A stretch of 64,000 nt of DNA. Origin: Hyphomicrobiales bacterium (lineage in GTDB: Bacteria > Pseudomonadota > Alphaproteobacteria > Rhizobiales > Aestuariivirgaceae). Under the pieces are notes generated by a model. It made no database searches, had not been told where the DNA came from, and saw nothing but the letters and a program-made list of their open reading frames with translations. The stretch is from NCBI GenBank assembly GCA_016185245.1, contig JACPNZ010000042.1:124001-188000 (forward strand), written 5' to 3'. Shown piece after piece: positions 7,751 to 17,524 of this stretch (position 1 is its first letter; every line of letters begins with the position of its first letter). The translations under genes and the position numbers were made by a program.

Positions 7751-9829
7751 ATGACAGAATCGCACCCCCAAGTCCTGGATAAGGTCACCGGCGCCAGTAT
7801 CGTTGCCTCTGCCAAATTTGACAGTCTGCGCAGTTTCGTCGATCTCGCCATTGCCACAGAAGGCGGCTATGCTGTGGTTATTGGCTGGATTTTCGATCCG
7901 CTTGACAAATCCCGCGGCATGGCAAGGCTGAGTCCGGGCGACGGCAAAGCGTGGGGTGGGGATACGGAAGCCCGGTTCGGCTGGTTGTCCAAGGGATTGA
8001 AACGCAACGGGCGCGATCATCGGCAATTCATACGGCATCCGCTAGTCCATGGCGTCGACGGTACCCAACTGGTGCGGGTAGAACGGTCTGACGTTTCGGC
8101 GGCAATGAATCAGACGCCCGGCGCCGGCCGCGACATGCACGGCTTCATTCTCACCACGCCGGTTCCGCCCAGCGAAGAACCGGTGCTGGCGATCGAACTT
8201 ACAGATGACCGCTATGTCTTGCTCAATTGCCGTTGGGTGAGAACGCCCGGCGACATCGTCGCGGGCCTCCGGCAGGTCAGCAGCCTGCCACAATCCACTC
8301 TCCTTGCGGCGGTGCGGGCTGGGCTTGGCGACGAGCATCCCCTGTTTGCTCTGGTTCGCGACATGCCGGCAGAGTCGCAACTCGCATCGAGTGGCGCAAG
8401 CCCGGTGAAATCGGTGTTTGCCAGAGTGGTAAAACGTGCCCAGGGCCGTATGGGAGCGGTGCTCAACGACCTGTCGCAGCTGCCGACCAACATCGAGAAA
8501 CCGGAAACGGTACTGGTCTCGATCGACCGCGGTTATCCGCTGGGCCAGGCCGGCTTTTTGTTCTTCGGCTGGTACCTCACGCCCAAGCAACGGCCCAAGG
8601 GAATCTCGGTCTGCGACGAGTTTGGCAACCAGGTTCAGGTGGCCGATCGCATGGCTCCCATATCCCGCCTCGACGTGGTGTCGGCCTATCGTTCGCGCTT
8701 CCACAATGTCGACGAGATGTGCGGCTTTGTTTGCCTGGCGCCCATCCCGACCTACGGCGGCGAACCACGCGCCCTCTGTTTCGATTTCGGCGAGTTCGGC
8801 GAAACCTGGTTGAAAATTCCGAGCGACAAGACCGCATCCGAGGGCCTGACCCTGGCCAAGGACATGCTGGGCGTGATCGCCGATCCCGCCCGAGTGCGCA
8901 CCCGACTGTTCGAGATATTCGACACATCGCTCGGCAAAGCAATCGAAACCGTGATCGCCGCCCGGCCGCCGGTGAAAAAACGGATCGACATCCTGCAGTT
9001 TGGAACCGCTCCCGCCGAGCCCCGCTATTCGGTCATCGTTCCACTGTACGGGCGCTGCGATTTCGTCCGCCACCAGCTGGCCCATTTTGCCGACGATCCG
9101 GACTTCCGCACAGCCGAACTCATCTATGTCGTCGACGATCCGGCCATCATCACCGAGGCCTTGGACCTCGCCGCCCGCTATCACGAAGTTTTCGGCGTAC
9201 CGCTACGCCTTGTCTGGTACGGCGAGAACCGAGGCTATGCCGGCGCCAACAACATTGGTGCCGACCTGGCCCGAGGCCAGGACATGGTACTGCTAAATTC
9301 CGACGTGCTGCCGCAACACGGTGGTTGGCTTGCCATCCTTGCCCGCGCCCTCGAGAAACTTCCCGCCGCCGGCGCCGTGGGCCCACTTTTGCAGTTCGGT
9401 GACGGGTCAATCCAGCATGCTGGCATGTATCCCAAGACCGACGCGACCTGGCCCGGCTTCCTTCTCAATTCCCACCGCCACATGGGGATCGCCTGGACGG
9501 GCGGCGATGGCCCTAGCGAGCATCCGATGCTGACCGCCGCCTGCCTGATGCTGCGCACCGCCGACTATCGGGCGCTGGGCGGTTTCGACGAGAATTACGT
9601 GATCGGCGACTTCGAGGATTCCGATCTGTGCCTGCGGCTGCGCCGTTATGGCAAGAGACTCTATCTCGTGCCGGAAGCCAAGCTTTGGCATCTCGAGCGC
9701 CAATCGCAGAACCTCGATGGCCTGGCCGGCAACCGCCAAATGATCACTCTCTACAACGCCTGGCGCTACATGACCAAGATCCGCAAGGGCGGGCTGGTCG
9801 ATCCCAGAACCGTGGAAATCGGCCGATGA
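7751..9829 (+). CDS. Large protein with C-terminal family 2 glycosyltransferase domain
   Basis: A 692-aa protein. Residues about 425-680 form a GT2 domain: YSVIVPLYGRCDF, the nucleotide-sugar loop GENRGYAGANN, the D-x-D-like LLNSDVLP, and the acceptor region FDENYVIGDFEDSDLCLR with the final WHLERQSQ. The first 400 residues have no family I can name but contain two similar-looking segments (GYAVVIGWIFDP near residue 40 and GFLFFGWYLTP near residue 265), suggesting a duplicated accessory domain. The ATG at 7751 starts MTESHPQV. The downstream GT4 gene overlaps by 4 bp, so this begins a coupled polysaccharide operon. Confidence 0.85.
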   Translation: MTESHPQVLDKVTGASIVASAKFDSLRSFVDLAIATEGGYAVVIGWIFDPLDKSRGMARLSPGDGKAWGGDTEARFGWLSKGLKRNGRDHRQFIRHPLVHGVDGTQLVRVERSDVSAAMNQTPGAGRDMHGFILTTPVPPSEEPVLAIELTDDRYVLLNCRWVRTPGDIVAGLRQVSSLPQSTLLAAVRAGLGDEHPLFALVRDMPAESQLASSGASPVKSVFARVVKRAQGRMGAVLNDLSQLPTNIEKPETVLVSIDRGYPLGQAGFLFFGWYLTPKQRPKGISVCDEFGNQVQVADRMAPISRLDVVSAYRSRFHNVDEMCGFVCLAPIPTYGGEPRALCFDFGEFGETWLKIPSDKTASEGLTLAKDMLGVIADPARVRTRLFEIFDTSLGKAIETVIAARPPVKKRIDILQFGTAPAEPRYSVIVPLYGRCDFVRHQLAHFADDPDFRTAELIYVVDDPAIITEALDLAARYHEVFGVPLRLVWYGENRGYAGANNIGADLARGQDMVLLNSDVLPQHGGWLAILARALEKLPAAGAVGPLLQFGDGSIQHAGMYPKTDATWPGFLLNSHRHMGIAWTGGDGPSEHPMLTAACLMLRTADYRALGGFDENYVIGDFEDSDLCLRLRRYGKRLYLVPEAKLWHLERQSQNLDGLAGNRQMITLYNAWRYMTKIRKGGLVDPRTVEIGR

Positions 9830-11070
9830 AGGTGGTCGTCCTGAGCCATGGTCATCCGGTATTCAGCAAGGGGGGCGGAGAATACGCAGCCTATTATCTG
9901 TGGCAGGGCCTCAACCGCGAGCCGGGGGTTGAGGCTTGGTTCGTCGGCCGCGCCCACCCGGAAGCGCTCCATTCCTTCAGCACGCTGGCAGTAATGGGCG
10001 AGCGTGACTACCTGATCGGTGGCAATGCGATCATCGCCGATTTGACCGCCACCACGCCGCTGGGGGCCGATTCCGATTTCGCCGAACTGCTGCGCCAGAT
10101 CGATCCCGACGTTGTCCATTTCCACCACTATGTGCATCTCGGCATCGAACTTCTGCGGGTCGTCAGAAATGCCTGCCCGCGCGCCCGCATCGTTATGACC
10201 CTGCACGAATTCATCGCCATCTGCGTCAACAACGGGCAGATGGTGAAGACCGACGGCCGGTTGTGCTTTCACTACAGCCCGCGCGAATGCAACCTGTGTT
10301 TCCGCCACCTCAAGCCGGAGGACTTCTTTCTGCGCGAGCGCTACATCAAGAGTTTCTTCGCCCTGGCCGATGCCTTCATCTCGCCCAGCGATTTTCTGCG
10401 CCGGCGCTATCTCGACTGGGGACTCGAAACACGGCATTTCGAGGTGATCGAGAACGGCCTGCCGGAGGATGACCGAGTGCCGCCGCGCACCTTGGCCGAT
10501 GGCGAACCGCGCGGCCGCTTCGCCTATTTTGGCCAGATCAATCCCTACAAAGGCGTCGACGTGATCCTCGAGGCAATTGCCGGGCTGCCCAAGGCGAGCC
10601 GCAAGTCGATGTCGCTCGATATCTTCGGCGGCAGCCTGGAATATCAGCCGGAGGCTTTCCGGCAGAAGGTGGAAACACTGCTGGCGGCCTGCGGCAATAC
10701 GGTGCACCTGCATGGCGTCTACGATCCGGCCGAGATCGGCCGGCTGATGCGTGAGGTCGACTGGGTGGTGATGGGCTCCATCTGGTGGGAGAACTCGCCG
10801 CTGGTCATCCAGGAGGCCTACAAGTTCGGCCGACCGGTCATTTGCCCCGATATCGGCGGCATGGCGGAGAAGGTGGTGGACGGCGTCGGCGGCCTTACCT
10901 ACCGCGCCCGCGACAGCGTTTCGCTGGCGGCGCTGATCAAGCGCATTCTCGCCGATGCGGCGCTGTTCGACCGCCTGTGTCGGACCCTGCCGCCATATCC
11001 GGCGCTGCGAGCGATAACCCGGCAGCACCTCGATCTCTACGAATCGATTGGACAGGGAATTGCCGTATGA
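9826..11070 (+). CDS. Family 4 glycosyltransferase
   Basis: A 414-aa GT-B enzyme. The N-terminal domain opens with VVVLSHGHPVFSKGGGEY, the glycine-rich acceptor-side loop. The C-terminal domain shows FAYFGQINPYKGVD and the E-x7-E donor-binding motif (ENSPLVIQE), diagnostic for retaining GT4 enzymes. A Cys cluster (CFHYSPRECNLCF) in the N-terminal half is shared with some GT4 proteins that act beside sulfotransferases and glycan exporters. Start and stop overlap both neighbours by ATGA, so translation is coupled through the three-gene unit. Confidence 0.9.
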   Translation: MKVVVLSHGHPVFSKGGGEYAAYYLWQGLNREPGVEAWFVGRAHPEALHSFSTLAVMGERDYLIGGNAIIADLTATTPLGADSDFAELLRQIDPDVVHFHHYVHLGIELLRVVRNACPRARIVMTLHEFIAICVNNGQMVKTDGRLCFHYSPRECNLCFRHLKPEDFFLRERYIKSFFALADAFISPSDFLRRRYLDWGLETRHFEVIENGLPEDDRVPPRTLADGEPRGRFAYFGQINPYKGVDVILEAIAGLPKASRKSMSLDIFGGSLEYQPEAFRQKVETLLAACGNTVHLHGVYDPAEIGRLMREVDWVVMGSIWWENSPLVIQEAYKFGRPVICPDIGGMAEKVVDGVGGLTYRARDSVSLAALIKRILADAALFDRLCRTLPPYPALRAITRQHLDLYESIGQGIAV

Positions 11071-13004
11071 ATGGTCCCTCGGACATCGCTGGCGGCGCCG
11101 AGCCCAGCACGCGCCCCTTCCGCCTCATCGTTCACATTGGCGCCGGCAAGACTGGCACATCGTCAATTCAGAAGACCTTGTTCTTCGGCTCCAGCAAACT
11201 CAGGAAAGGGAAAACACTCTATCTCGGCCTCAATCTGGAGCATGCCCCGGACCCGCGCTTTTCGTGGCAGCGGCCGGACGGCTCGGAGGAGTTTCATGCT
11301 CTGGGCGCCGAACAAGGCAAGATTGAGCTATTCGACTGTTTGCAAAATGCGATTCGCAGCTGCGTCGAGGCGGGTTATTCTCAGGCAGTTTGGAGCAACG
11401 AGTCTTTGCTGGATCGCAAGAACGCCACTGCGGCCTGCTTGACCGAACTCGCCGCCGACGGCGTGACCATTCTAATCGTTGCCTACATCCGCCGGTACGA
11501 CGCCTGGGCCCGCTCAAGCTATATTCAATGGGGGATCAAGCATAAGACCTATCACGGGCCGCTTCTCGGGTACGCCGAATTTCGCAAGAAGCGTCCAGTA
11601 CTTTTCGGAAAGCACTTGGCAGATTGGTATGACGCGTTCGGTGAGCGTTTGATCATACGCAACCTCGACGAAGTCGGCGATGTCGTCGACGATTTCTTCG
11701 CCGTGACCGGACTGAGTATTGATGGAATCGAAAAGCAGCGCTTCAACGACACGCCAACGGGCGAGGAATTGGCGCTTAGGGCGATGTTCAATACCGGCAT
11801 CGAGGAGAAGGCGTTGCCGGAGGTGTTCGATGGCGCCATGCAAGTTCCCGATCTGCGGTTTGACCTCACTCCCACCCAATGGCTGTCGGCTTTGTTGCCC
11901 GACGAGGACGATCTCAAGGCCGTGGCTGACGCTTCGGAAACCGACCGTCTCATGCTTGACGTTCTATTGCGCGCCTGCGGAGCCGCTCCGGTCGAAACTT
12001 CTCCCCTCGAAACAAAGGCACCTACGGTGGACACCGCCAAGCTGCTGACCGCCGTTTCTCAGATTGTCATGAAGCAGTCCTTGCGGATCAAGCGGCTGGA
12101 AGAGAGGCTGGCAGAGGGTGGGGCACGCCCGGCGTTGGATAGCCGGATAACTGGAAACACTACCGGCACCGACTCCCTGACGCGTGATCGCGACGAACGG
12201 CCGACCCGCGGCGCACCGGTCTTCGTCATCTCGCGCTGCCAGCCGGCTTGTGCCATGATGCAGAGGTTGTTGAACTGCCACCTCGACATTGCGATTTCGG
12301 GGGCCCACGACGGCATTCTGAATGGCTTTGTTTCGCCTTATCAGCGCATGAGCAACCAGAAGCTCAACCGGACCCCCGGCACGGTGCCCGACGGTCAGGG
12401 CCGACAGCTCGCACCCGTCCTGCACAATCCGGAAGCTACAGCAGGGAGGGGTACTCCACAATCGCTGCCGGAGCTGAGCGACCAGATTCGCGCCTTTGTC
12501 GACGACTACTTCTGCAAGCGATTGGAACCCGGCATGCGCTGGGGGTTTGCGGAATCCTCATATAACAACACGCCGACGCTGCGCATGATTCGAGAGCTCT
12601 ATCCACGGGGCCGCTTTGTCTTCGTCCGCCGCGAGACAACGGAGGTGGTGCGCAGCAAAGTCGAGGCCCTCCGTAGGGACCAACACTGGTCATCAATGAC
12701 ACGGGAAGAAAGACAGCGGCTGGTGTACAGGCTATTCAAAGAGGCTCGTGACCACTCGCAGGTCCACGAGAACTTTCTTGGACGGTTCCCACACCTCGGC
12801 GTGGCCGTCGAACTCAATTCGGTGATCGACAAACCGCAAGAGGCTTTGACCGACCTATTGACTCATCTCAACCTCAACCCCGGCCGATACAATTGGCCTA
12901 TGGCCAACGCGGTGCTATCCAGTGGCGTAGGTGATGCGGAAGGTGACGTCGACATCGAACAACTGATCAACGACGCCAAGTTGACGATGGCAGCCGAAAC
13001 CTGA
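11067..13004 (+). CDS. Two-domain sulfotransferase-like protein
   Basis: A 645-aa protein. Residues 20-310 carry a sulfotransferase-like domain with the P-loop HIGAGKTGTSSIQ (23-35), which binds the 5'-phosphosulfate of PAPS. A Leu/Lys-rich helix (about 320-355) links to a second sulfotransferase-like domain (about 380-620) with a 3'-phosphate-binding type segment FVFVRRETTEVVRSK. The second domain's P-loop position reads SRCQPACAMMQ, lacking the usual R-S-G-T-T. So the first domain may be catalytic and the second structural or acceptor-binding. It is coupled to the GT4 gene by ATGA overlap and probably modifies the same glycan. Confidence 0.8.
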   Translation: MNGPSDIAGGAEPSTRPFRLIVHIGAGKTGTSSIQKTLFFGSSKLRKGKTLYLGLNLEHAPDPRFSWQRPDGSEEFHALGAEQGKIELFDCLQNAIRSCVEAGYSQAVWSNESLLDRKNATAACLTELAADGVTILIVAYIRRYDAWARSSYIQWGIKHKTYHGPLLGYAEFRKKRPVLFGKHLADWYDAFGERLIIRNLDEVGDVVDDFFAVTGLSIDGIEKQRFNDTPTGEELALRAMFNTGIEEKALPEVFDGAMQVPDLRFDLTPTQWLSALLPDEDDLKAVADASETDRLMLDVLLRACGAAPVETSPLETKAPTVDTAKLLTAVSQIVMKQSLRIKRLEERLAEGGARPALDSRITGNTTGTDSLTRDRDERPTRGAPVFVISRCQPACAMMQRLLNCHLDIAISGAHDGILNGFVSPYQRMSNQKLNRTPGTVPDGQGRQLAPVLHNPEATAGRGTPQSLPELSDQIRAFVDDYFCKRLEPGMRWGFAESSYNNTPTLRMIRELYPRGRFVFVRRETTEVVRSKVEALRRDQHWSSMTREERQRLVYRLFKEARDHSQVHENFLGRFPHLGVAVELNSVIDKPQEALTDLLTHLNLNPGRYNWPMANAVLSSGVGDAEGDVDIEQLINDAKLTMAAET

Positions 13005-13200
13005 CTGACCGGTCCCGTCACACGCCCATGTCGATTGACTTGAAAAAGTACCCCGCCGAGGCCCCGTCACCGGGTACCGGCTTGATTGTAGTCCGCCGAC
13101 CGCATCGATCTCCGGATGGCTGGACCCGGAGAACGCTTCGCTACGAATGTTCGGGACAACCATGAAGCAGGACGCAAATCGACGACGCCGATCGGAGTCC

Positions 13201-13849
13201 TCGGCATGACGAGGCGCTCGTATCGTTCACATCTGGTCTCACAAGACCGGCTCGTCGTCAATCTAGCGCAACGGGCCATCAAGAAACAGATGGTCGACCC
13301 CGACCTGTCCCAACTCTATCCATGCCACTGCAGCCGATTCGAAAAATCTATCGAGTATTCGACCGGGACAATGCCAGACTCTAAAAGTTCGCCCCCGAAT
13401 GATTCACCCGCGGTGATGTGGTGGGGCATTTCTTCGAAGTTTTCCACATTTCAACTCCGCGAGTCACCCACCGGCTAAATGAATCCATGAATGCATTGGC
13501 GGTGAATATCCTTTGTGCCTGCCACAAGTATGGCGGGCCGCTGGCGGCTGAGCGACCCGTATCAAGAATGCCGGACATTGTTGCCAAAGCCATTTTGGCC
13601 CTGCTCGGGAAAAGATTCTACCTCTCTACCGAGGCGATCCAGCCAGCGATCGATGCCAATCGTCGCGGTATTGCTTGGATCGAGAATCGGCTCGGCGATT
13701 CCTTTACCGAACCGTCGGGTGAAGAGCCGGGCGCCATCCGCCGTGAAGCCGACACGCTCGATGTTCCACCTGAAACCAACGCCGCACTGGAGGAACTCGC
13801 CGACCGAACATGTAACCTGCCACCGCGCCAAGCCACTCCAGCCCAATAA
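13201..13849 (+). pseudogene. Decayed PAPS-sulfotransferase gene
   Basis: Pieces of one sulfotransferase are spread over two frames. A P-loop (VHIWSHKTGSSSI, 13225-13263) is cut by TAG at 13264 where the family has Gln. A second frame starting near 13350 reads RVFDRDNARL, TAA at 13382, KFAPE, TGA at 13400, then FTRGDVVGHFFEV and a family-like C-terminus (RLNESMNALAV, then LSTEAIQPAIDANRRGIAWIENRLG) to 13849. The stretch between the pieces is far too short for a whole domain, so an internal deletion is likely. It resembles the first domain of the intact upstream sulfotransferase. An intact 143-codon frame from 13418 might still be translated. Confidence 0.72.
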
Positions 13850-13962
13850 GCCGGTGCTATGATTTCTGCTATGGTCGATGCCGACAAAGTCAAACTGGAT
13901 GCCTGACAGGGGTCGACGAAAGTCCTTGGACCGGACGCCGTTCTTCATGGCAGACTAGAGCC

Positions 13963-16737
13963 ATGGTCAGGCCTCCTCCGAGAGAACGCAAGAACCTGCC
14001 GCCCTGGCGCGCGGCGGGGCGTCGACGCAGCCAAACGGGCGAGAAGACCGCGCCGCCACACCACGAGCTGCCGACTCAGTCCATTGCCGGCCAATCCCTC
14101 GACGACATCGAGCGCCTGCGCGCCGAACTGGGCCGCCTGGAGCGCGAGGCAAGCCGCCTCCGGCTCTATTTCCGCGCCGCCATCGAGGCGATCGCCCCCA
14201 AGCGCCGCGCTGGCCTGGCGCGGCTACCGGAACTTTTCAACCCCCAGCCCCCCTGGCTGCGCAACCAGGTGAGAATTCTCCGCCGCTCGCGTCTGTTCGA
14301 CGAAGCCTGGTATGTCTCGCAGTACCCGGATATCCAGCGCTCCGGCCTCGATCCGGCTGTTCACTACATCCTGATTGGCGGACCCGAGGGTCGCAATCCC
14401 AATCCGATCTTCGACGGGCGCTGGTACTTCGAGACCTATCCGGAAGTCGCCCATGGCGGAATGAATCCGCTAATCCACTATCTCGAGAACGGCATTGCCG
14501 AGAAACTCTGGGCCTCGCCGCGCTTCGACACCGCCTATTATCTCGAGCGTCATCCCGATGTCGCAGCAGCCGGCGTTCATCCGCTTGCCCACTATCTCCG
14601 CCACGGCGCCAAGGAGGGCCGGGTCACCCAGCGCAGTCGGCCGGCCGCGGCACGGCCCGCTGCCCCGCTCGAGGCCGAGTGGGTCAAGCTCAAACCTGCC
14701 GACCTTTCCCCACCGAAATCCGTCGACGTGGTGGTGCCGGTCTATCGCGGTTATGACGACACACTCGCCTGTATCCATTCGGTTCTCTCCAGCCCGGTCA
14801 CAACCGCCTTCGAACTGGTCGTCATCGACGACTGCAGTCCCGACCCGCAACTTTCCGCCAAGCTCCGCGAACTTGCCGGTCTCGGTCTCTTCACGCTTCT
14901 GGTCAACGAGAGCAACCTCGGCTTTGTCGCAACCGCCAACCGCGGCATGGCGCTGCACGGCGAGCGCGACGTGATCCTGCTCAACTCCGATACTGTGGTC
15001 TACAACGATTGGCTCGACCGGCTGCGAGCCCAGGCCCGCCGGCCCCATGTCGGCACGGCGACGCCGTTCTCGACCAACGCCACCATCTGCAGCTATCCGA
15101 CCACCCTGCGCGACAACCCCGAGGAACTTGAGACCGGCTACGAAACGATCGACCGCCTGGCGGCCGGCGCCAATGCCGGGCGCTTCGTCGATATTCCCAC
15201 CGCCGTCGGTTTCTGCATGTATGTGCGCCGCGACTGCATCGCCGACGTCGGCCTGTTCGACGTCGAGACTTTCGGCCGGGGCTATGGCGAGGAAAACGAT
15301 TTTTGTCGCCGCGCCGTGGGCCGCGGCTGGCGCAACATCCTCGCCGCCGACGTCTTTGTCCGCCACACCGGGTCCGTCTCCTTCGCCGAGGAAACGAGTG
15401 CCGCCAGCGCTGGCGCCATGCAGGCCCTGCTCCGCAAGCATCCCGACTACATGAGCGTCGTGCGCAACCACATCGCCAATGATCCTTCTGCACGATTGCG
15501 GCGCCGGATCGACATCGCCAGGCTGCGCCAGCGGGTTGGATCCCGCAGCGTGCTGCATGTCTCGCATAACTGGGGCGGGGGCGTGGGTCGCCATGTCCAA
15601 AGCCTGATGCAATTGCTGGCCGCCGACGGTCTCGGCGGATTGCTGATGATCGCTCCCGACCGGGGCAGGCCTTTGGTCAGCCTGCATACCGTCGACGACC
15701 TCCACCTCCCCAACCTGCAGCGTCTCGACATCGTCGCCGAACCTGAGGAAATGGCCGAACTTCTGAAGCTCCTCGGGGTCGAGCGCATCCATGTGCACAG
15801 CCTGGCCGGATGGGCCATCGAGGCAGCCGCTTCGCTGCGTAAGCTGGCCGAACTGGCAAGGCTTCCCTATGCCTTCAGCGTACACGACTACATGGCTTTC
15901 TGCCCCCGCCTCACCTTCGTCGACGGCAGCGGCCGCTATTGCGGGGAAAAGGGCCTTGCCACCTGCCATCGCTGCATCGCGTTGAACGGCACGCCGTTCG
16001 GCCGGGTCAACGCAACCGAGTGGCGCCAGCAGTTCCGTTACCTGCTCGACGGCGCCGACCGGATCATAGCGCCCAGTCGCGATGCTTGCATGCGGGTCTC
16101 GCGCTATCTCGATGGCCGCGACGTGCTCTATCGCCCGCATCCCTACAGTCCGACGGCAGTCGAGCGCCTGACCCGGCCGTGGAAGCCGGGCGACACGCTG
16201 CGCCTGCTCATTGTCGGCGGCATCAACGAAGCGAAGGGCGCGCGACTTCTTGCTGCCATGGCCGAAGATGCCCAGCGCCGCAAACTCCCCATCGCTTTTA
16301 TCATCGTCGGCCACACCGATCGCGACAGCGCCTTTGCCAGTTACACCAATGTTACCATGACCGGCCGCTACGATGATGCCGACCTTCTGGAACTCTGCGC
16401 TGCCCAAGAGGCCCATGCGGCGTTCTTCTCGTCGGTGTGGCCCGAGACATATAGTTATGTGCTGTCGGGTCTCCTTGATGCGGGATATCCCGTCGCCGCC
16501 TTCGATCTTGGCGCCCAGGCCGAGCGCCTTCGTGACCTTGCTCCTTCAAACAGTCTTCTCATCGATATCGAGCGCGCTGCCGACCCACCCGCCGTCAATC
16601 GGGCCCTGCTCGCCTGGATCCGGCGCCTTGACGGCCCGGGACCCCGAGCCGAGCTTCCTTTGGTCACTTACAGCGCCGCCGACTATTATGGGGACGGGGA
16701 TGACGGCCGGGGATTGCACCAAGACCGACCATCGTGA
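13963..16737 (+). CDS. Bifunctional GT2-GT4 glycosyltransferase with N-terminal repeats
   Basis: A 924-aa fusion. Residues 44-80 form a short coiled coil. Residues 110-222 hold three copies of a 36-40-residue repeat (FD-x3-Y, then YPD/V, then HY-x2-G-x3-G; e.g. LFDEAWYVSQYPDI). Residues about 252-490 are a GT2 domain (VDVVVPVYRGYDD, VIDDCSPD, LLNSDTVV, GEENDFCRRA). Residues about 520-920 are a GT-B/GT4-like domain (VLHVSHNWGGGVGRH, IAPSRDAC, LLIVGGINEAKGA). It probably makes consecutive linkages in a surface glycan. The start is uncertain because no strong ribosome-binding site is visible. The gene ends 21 bp from the convergent SDR gene. Confidence 0.85.
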   Translation: MVRPPPRERKNLPPWRAAGRRRSQTGEKTAPPHHELPTQSIAGQSLDDIERLRAELGRLEREASRLRLYFRAAIEAIAPKRRAGLARLPELFNPQPPWLRNQVRILRRSRLFDEAWYVSQYPDIQRSGLDPAVHYILIGGPEGRNPNPIFDGRWYFETYPEVAHGGMNPLIHYLENGIAEKLWASPRFDTAYYLERHPDVAAAGVHPLAHYLRHGAKEGRVTQRSRPAAARPAAPLEAEWVKLKPADLSPPKSVDVVVPVYRGYDDTLACIHSVLSSPVTTAFELVVIDDCSPDPQLSAKLRELAGLGLFTLLVNESNLGFVATANRGMALHGERDVILLNSDTVVYNDWLDRLRAQARRPHVGTATPFSTNATICSYPTTLRDNPEELETGYETIDRLAAGANAGRFVDIPTAVGFCMYVRRDCIADVGLFDVETFGRGYGEENDFCRRAVGRGWRNILAADVFVRHTGSVSFAEETSAASAGAMQALLRKHPDYMSVVRNHIANDPSARLRRRIDIARLRQRVGSRSVLHVSHNWGGGVGRHVQSLMQLLAADGLGGLLMIAPDRGRPLVSLHTVDDLHLPNLQRLDIVAEPEEMAELLKLLGVERIHVHSLAGWAIEAAASLRKLAELARLPYAFSVHDYMAFCPRLTFVDGSGRYCGEKGLATCHRCIALNGTPFGRVNATEWRQQFRYLLDGADRIIAPSRDACMRVSRYLDGRDVLYRPHPYSPTAVERLTRPWKPGDTLRLLIVGGINEAKGARLLAAMAEDAQRRKLPIAFIIVGHTDRDSAFASYTNVTMTGRYDDADLLELCAAQEAHAAFFSSVWPETYSYVLSGLLDAGYPVAAFDLGAQAERLRDLAPSNSLLIDIERAADPPAVNRALLAWIRRLDGPGPRAELPLVTYSAADYYGDGDDGRGLHQDRPS

Positions 16738-16758
16738 TCGCCGAAAAGGCGGCCGACC

Positions 16759-17499
16759 TTATCCGCGACCGATGAACGGCATCTTGGTCGCCATCACCGT
16801 CAGGAACTGCACATTGGCGTCAAGCGGCAGGCTGGCCATATAGACGACCGAGCGCGCCACGTTTTCGACATCCATGGTGGGTTCTGGCACCACGCTGCCG
16901 TTGGCCTGCGGCATACCGGTCTTCATCCTTTCGGTCATCTCTGTGCCGGCATTGCCGATGTCGATCTGACCCACCGCAATATCGTATTTGCGGCCATCGA
17001 GGGAGCCCGATCGGGTAAGGCCGGTAACGGCGTGCTTGGTTGCGGTATAGGGTGCCGAGTTGGGCCGTGGCACATGGGCCGAGATCGAGCCGTTGTTGAT
17101 GATGCGGCCGCCGCGCGGCGATTGCGCCTTCATGATCCGGAAGGCCTCCTGCATGCAGTAGAAGACGCCGGAGAGATTGGTGTCGACCACCGCCCGCCAT
17201 TGCTCGACGGCGAGGTCTTCGAGATTGATGGTGCCGGGGGCGCCGGTTCCGGCATTGTTGAACAGGACGTCGAGCCGGCCATATCGTTCCTTGGCGGCGG
17301 CGAACAGCGCCGCGACCGATTTGGGGTCGGTGACGTCGGTCTCGACCGGGAGGCTGTTGGGGCCGATTTCGCCGGCAGTGGCCTGGAGGGCCCCGCGCCG
17401 GCGGCCGGCGAGGACCACGGCGTAACCCTCGCGGCCCAGCGCTCGCGCCACCGCCTTGCCGATGCCCGAACCCGCTCCCGTGACCAGAGCAACTTTCAT
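16759..17499 (-). CDS. SDR-family oxidoreductase
   Basis: A classical short-chain dehydrogenase of 246 aa. The cofactor motif is TGAGSGIG (residues 7-14); NNAG follows mid-protein, and the catalytic set is a Ser in NNGSIS followed by Y-x3-K (YTATK). The ATG at 17499 is preceded by GAAAGGA at 8-nt spacing, better than the ATG at 17508, which is too close to it. It is the last gene of a minus-strand catabolic run that includes a keto-deoxygalactonate kinase, so a sugar or sugar-acid substrate is plausible. The family alone does not define the substrate. Confidence 0.88.
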   Translation of the reverse strand: MKVALVTGAGSGIGKAVARALGREGYAVVLAGRRRGALQATAGEIGPNSLPVETDVTDPKSVAALFAAAKERYGRLDVLFNNAGTGAPGTINLEDLAVEQWRAVVDTNLSGVFYCMQEAFRIMKAQSPRGGRIINNGSISAHVPRPNSAPYTATKHAVTGLTRSGSLDGRKYDIAVGQIDIGNAGTEMTERMKTGMPQANGSVVPEPTMDVENVARSVVYMASLPLDANVQFLTVMATKMPFIGRG

Positions 17500-17524
17500 A
17501 TTTGCCATCCTTTCAACGTCTCAT

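Noticed and set aside
8042-9184. Long minus- and plus-strand alternative frames within the GT2 gene
   Set aside because: The frame starting at 7751 has family motifs across the same region; the others have none.
9766-11028. 420-codon minus-strand open frame opposite the GT4 gene
   Set aside because: Antisense shadow of a gene with an E-x7-E motif and coupled start and stop codons.
13562-13948. 128-codon minus-strand open frame in the gap before the GT2-GT4 gene
   Set aside because: It is antisense to the sulfotransferase remnant, which has recognisable residues on the plus strand.
14470-16416. 648-codon minus-strand open frame opposite the GT2-GT4 gene
   Set aside because: It lies wholly antisense to a gene with clear domains. 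Composition (His, Gly, Asp, Val) is that of a GC-rich mirror frame, and no family resemblance is visible.
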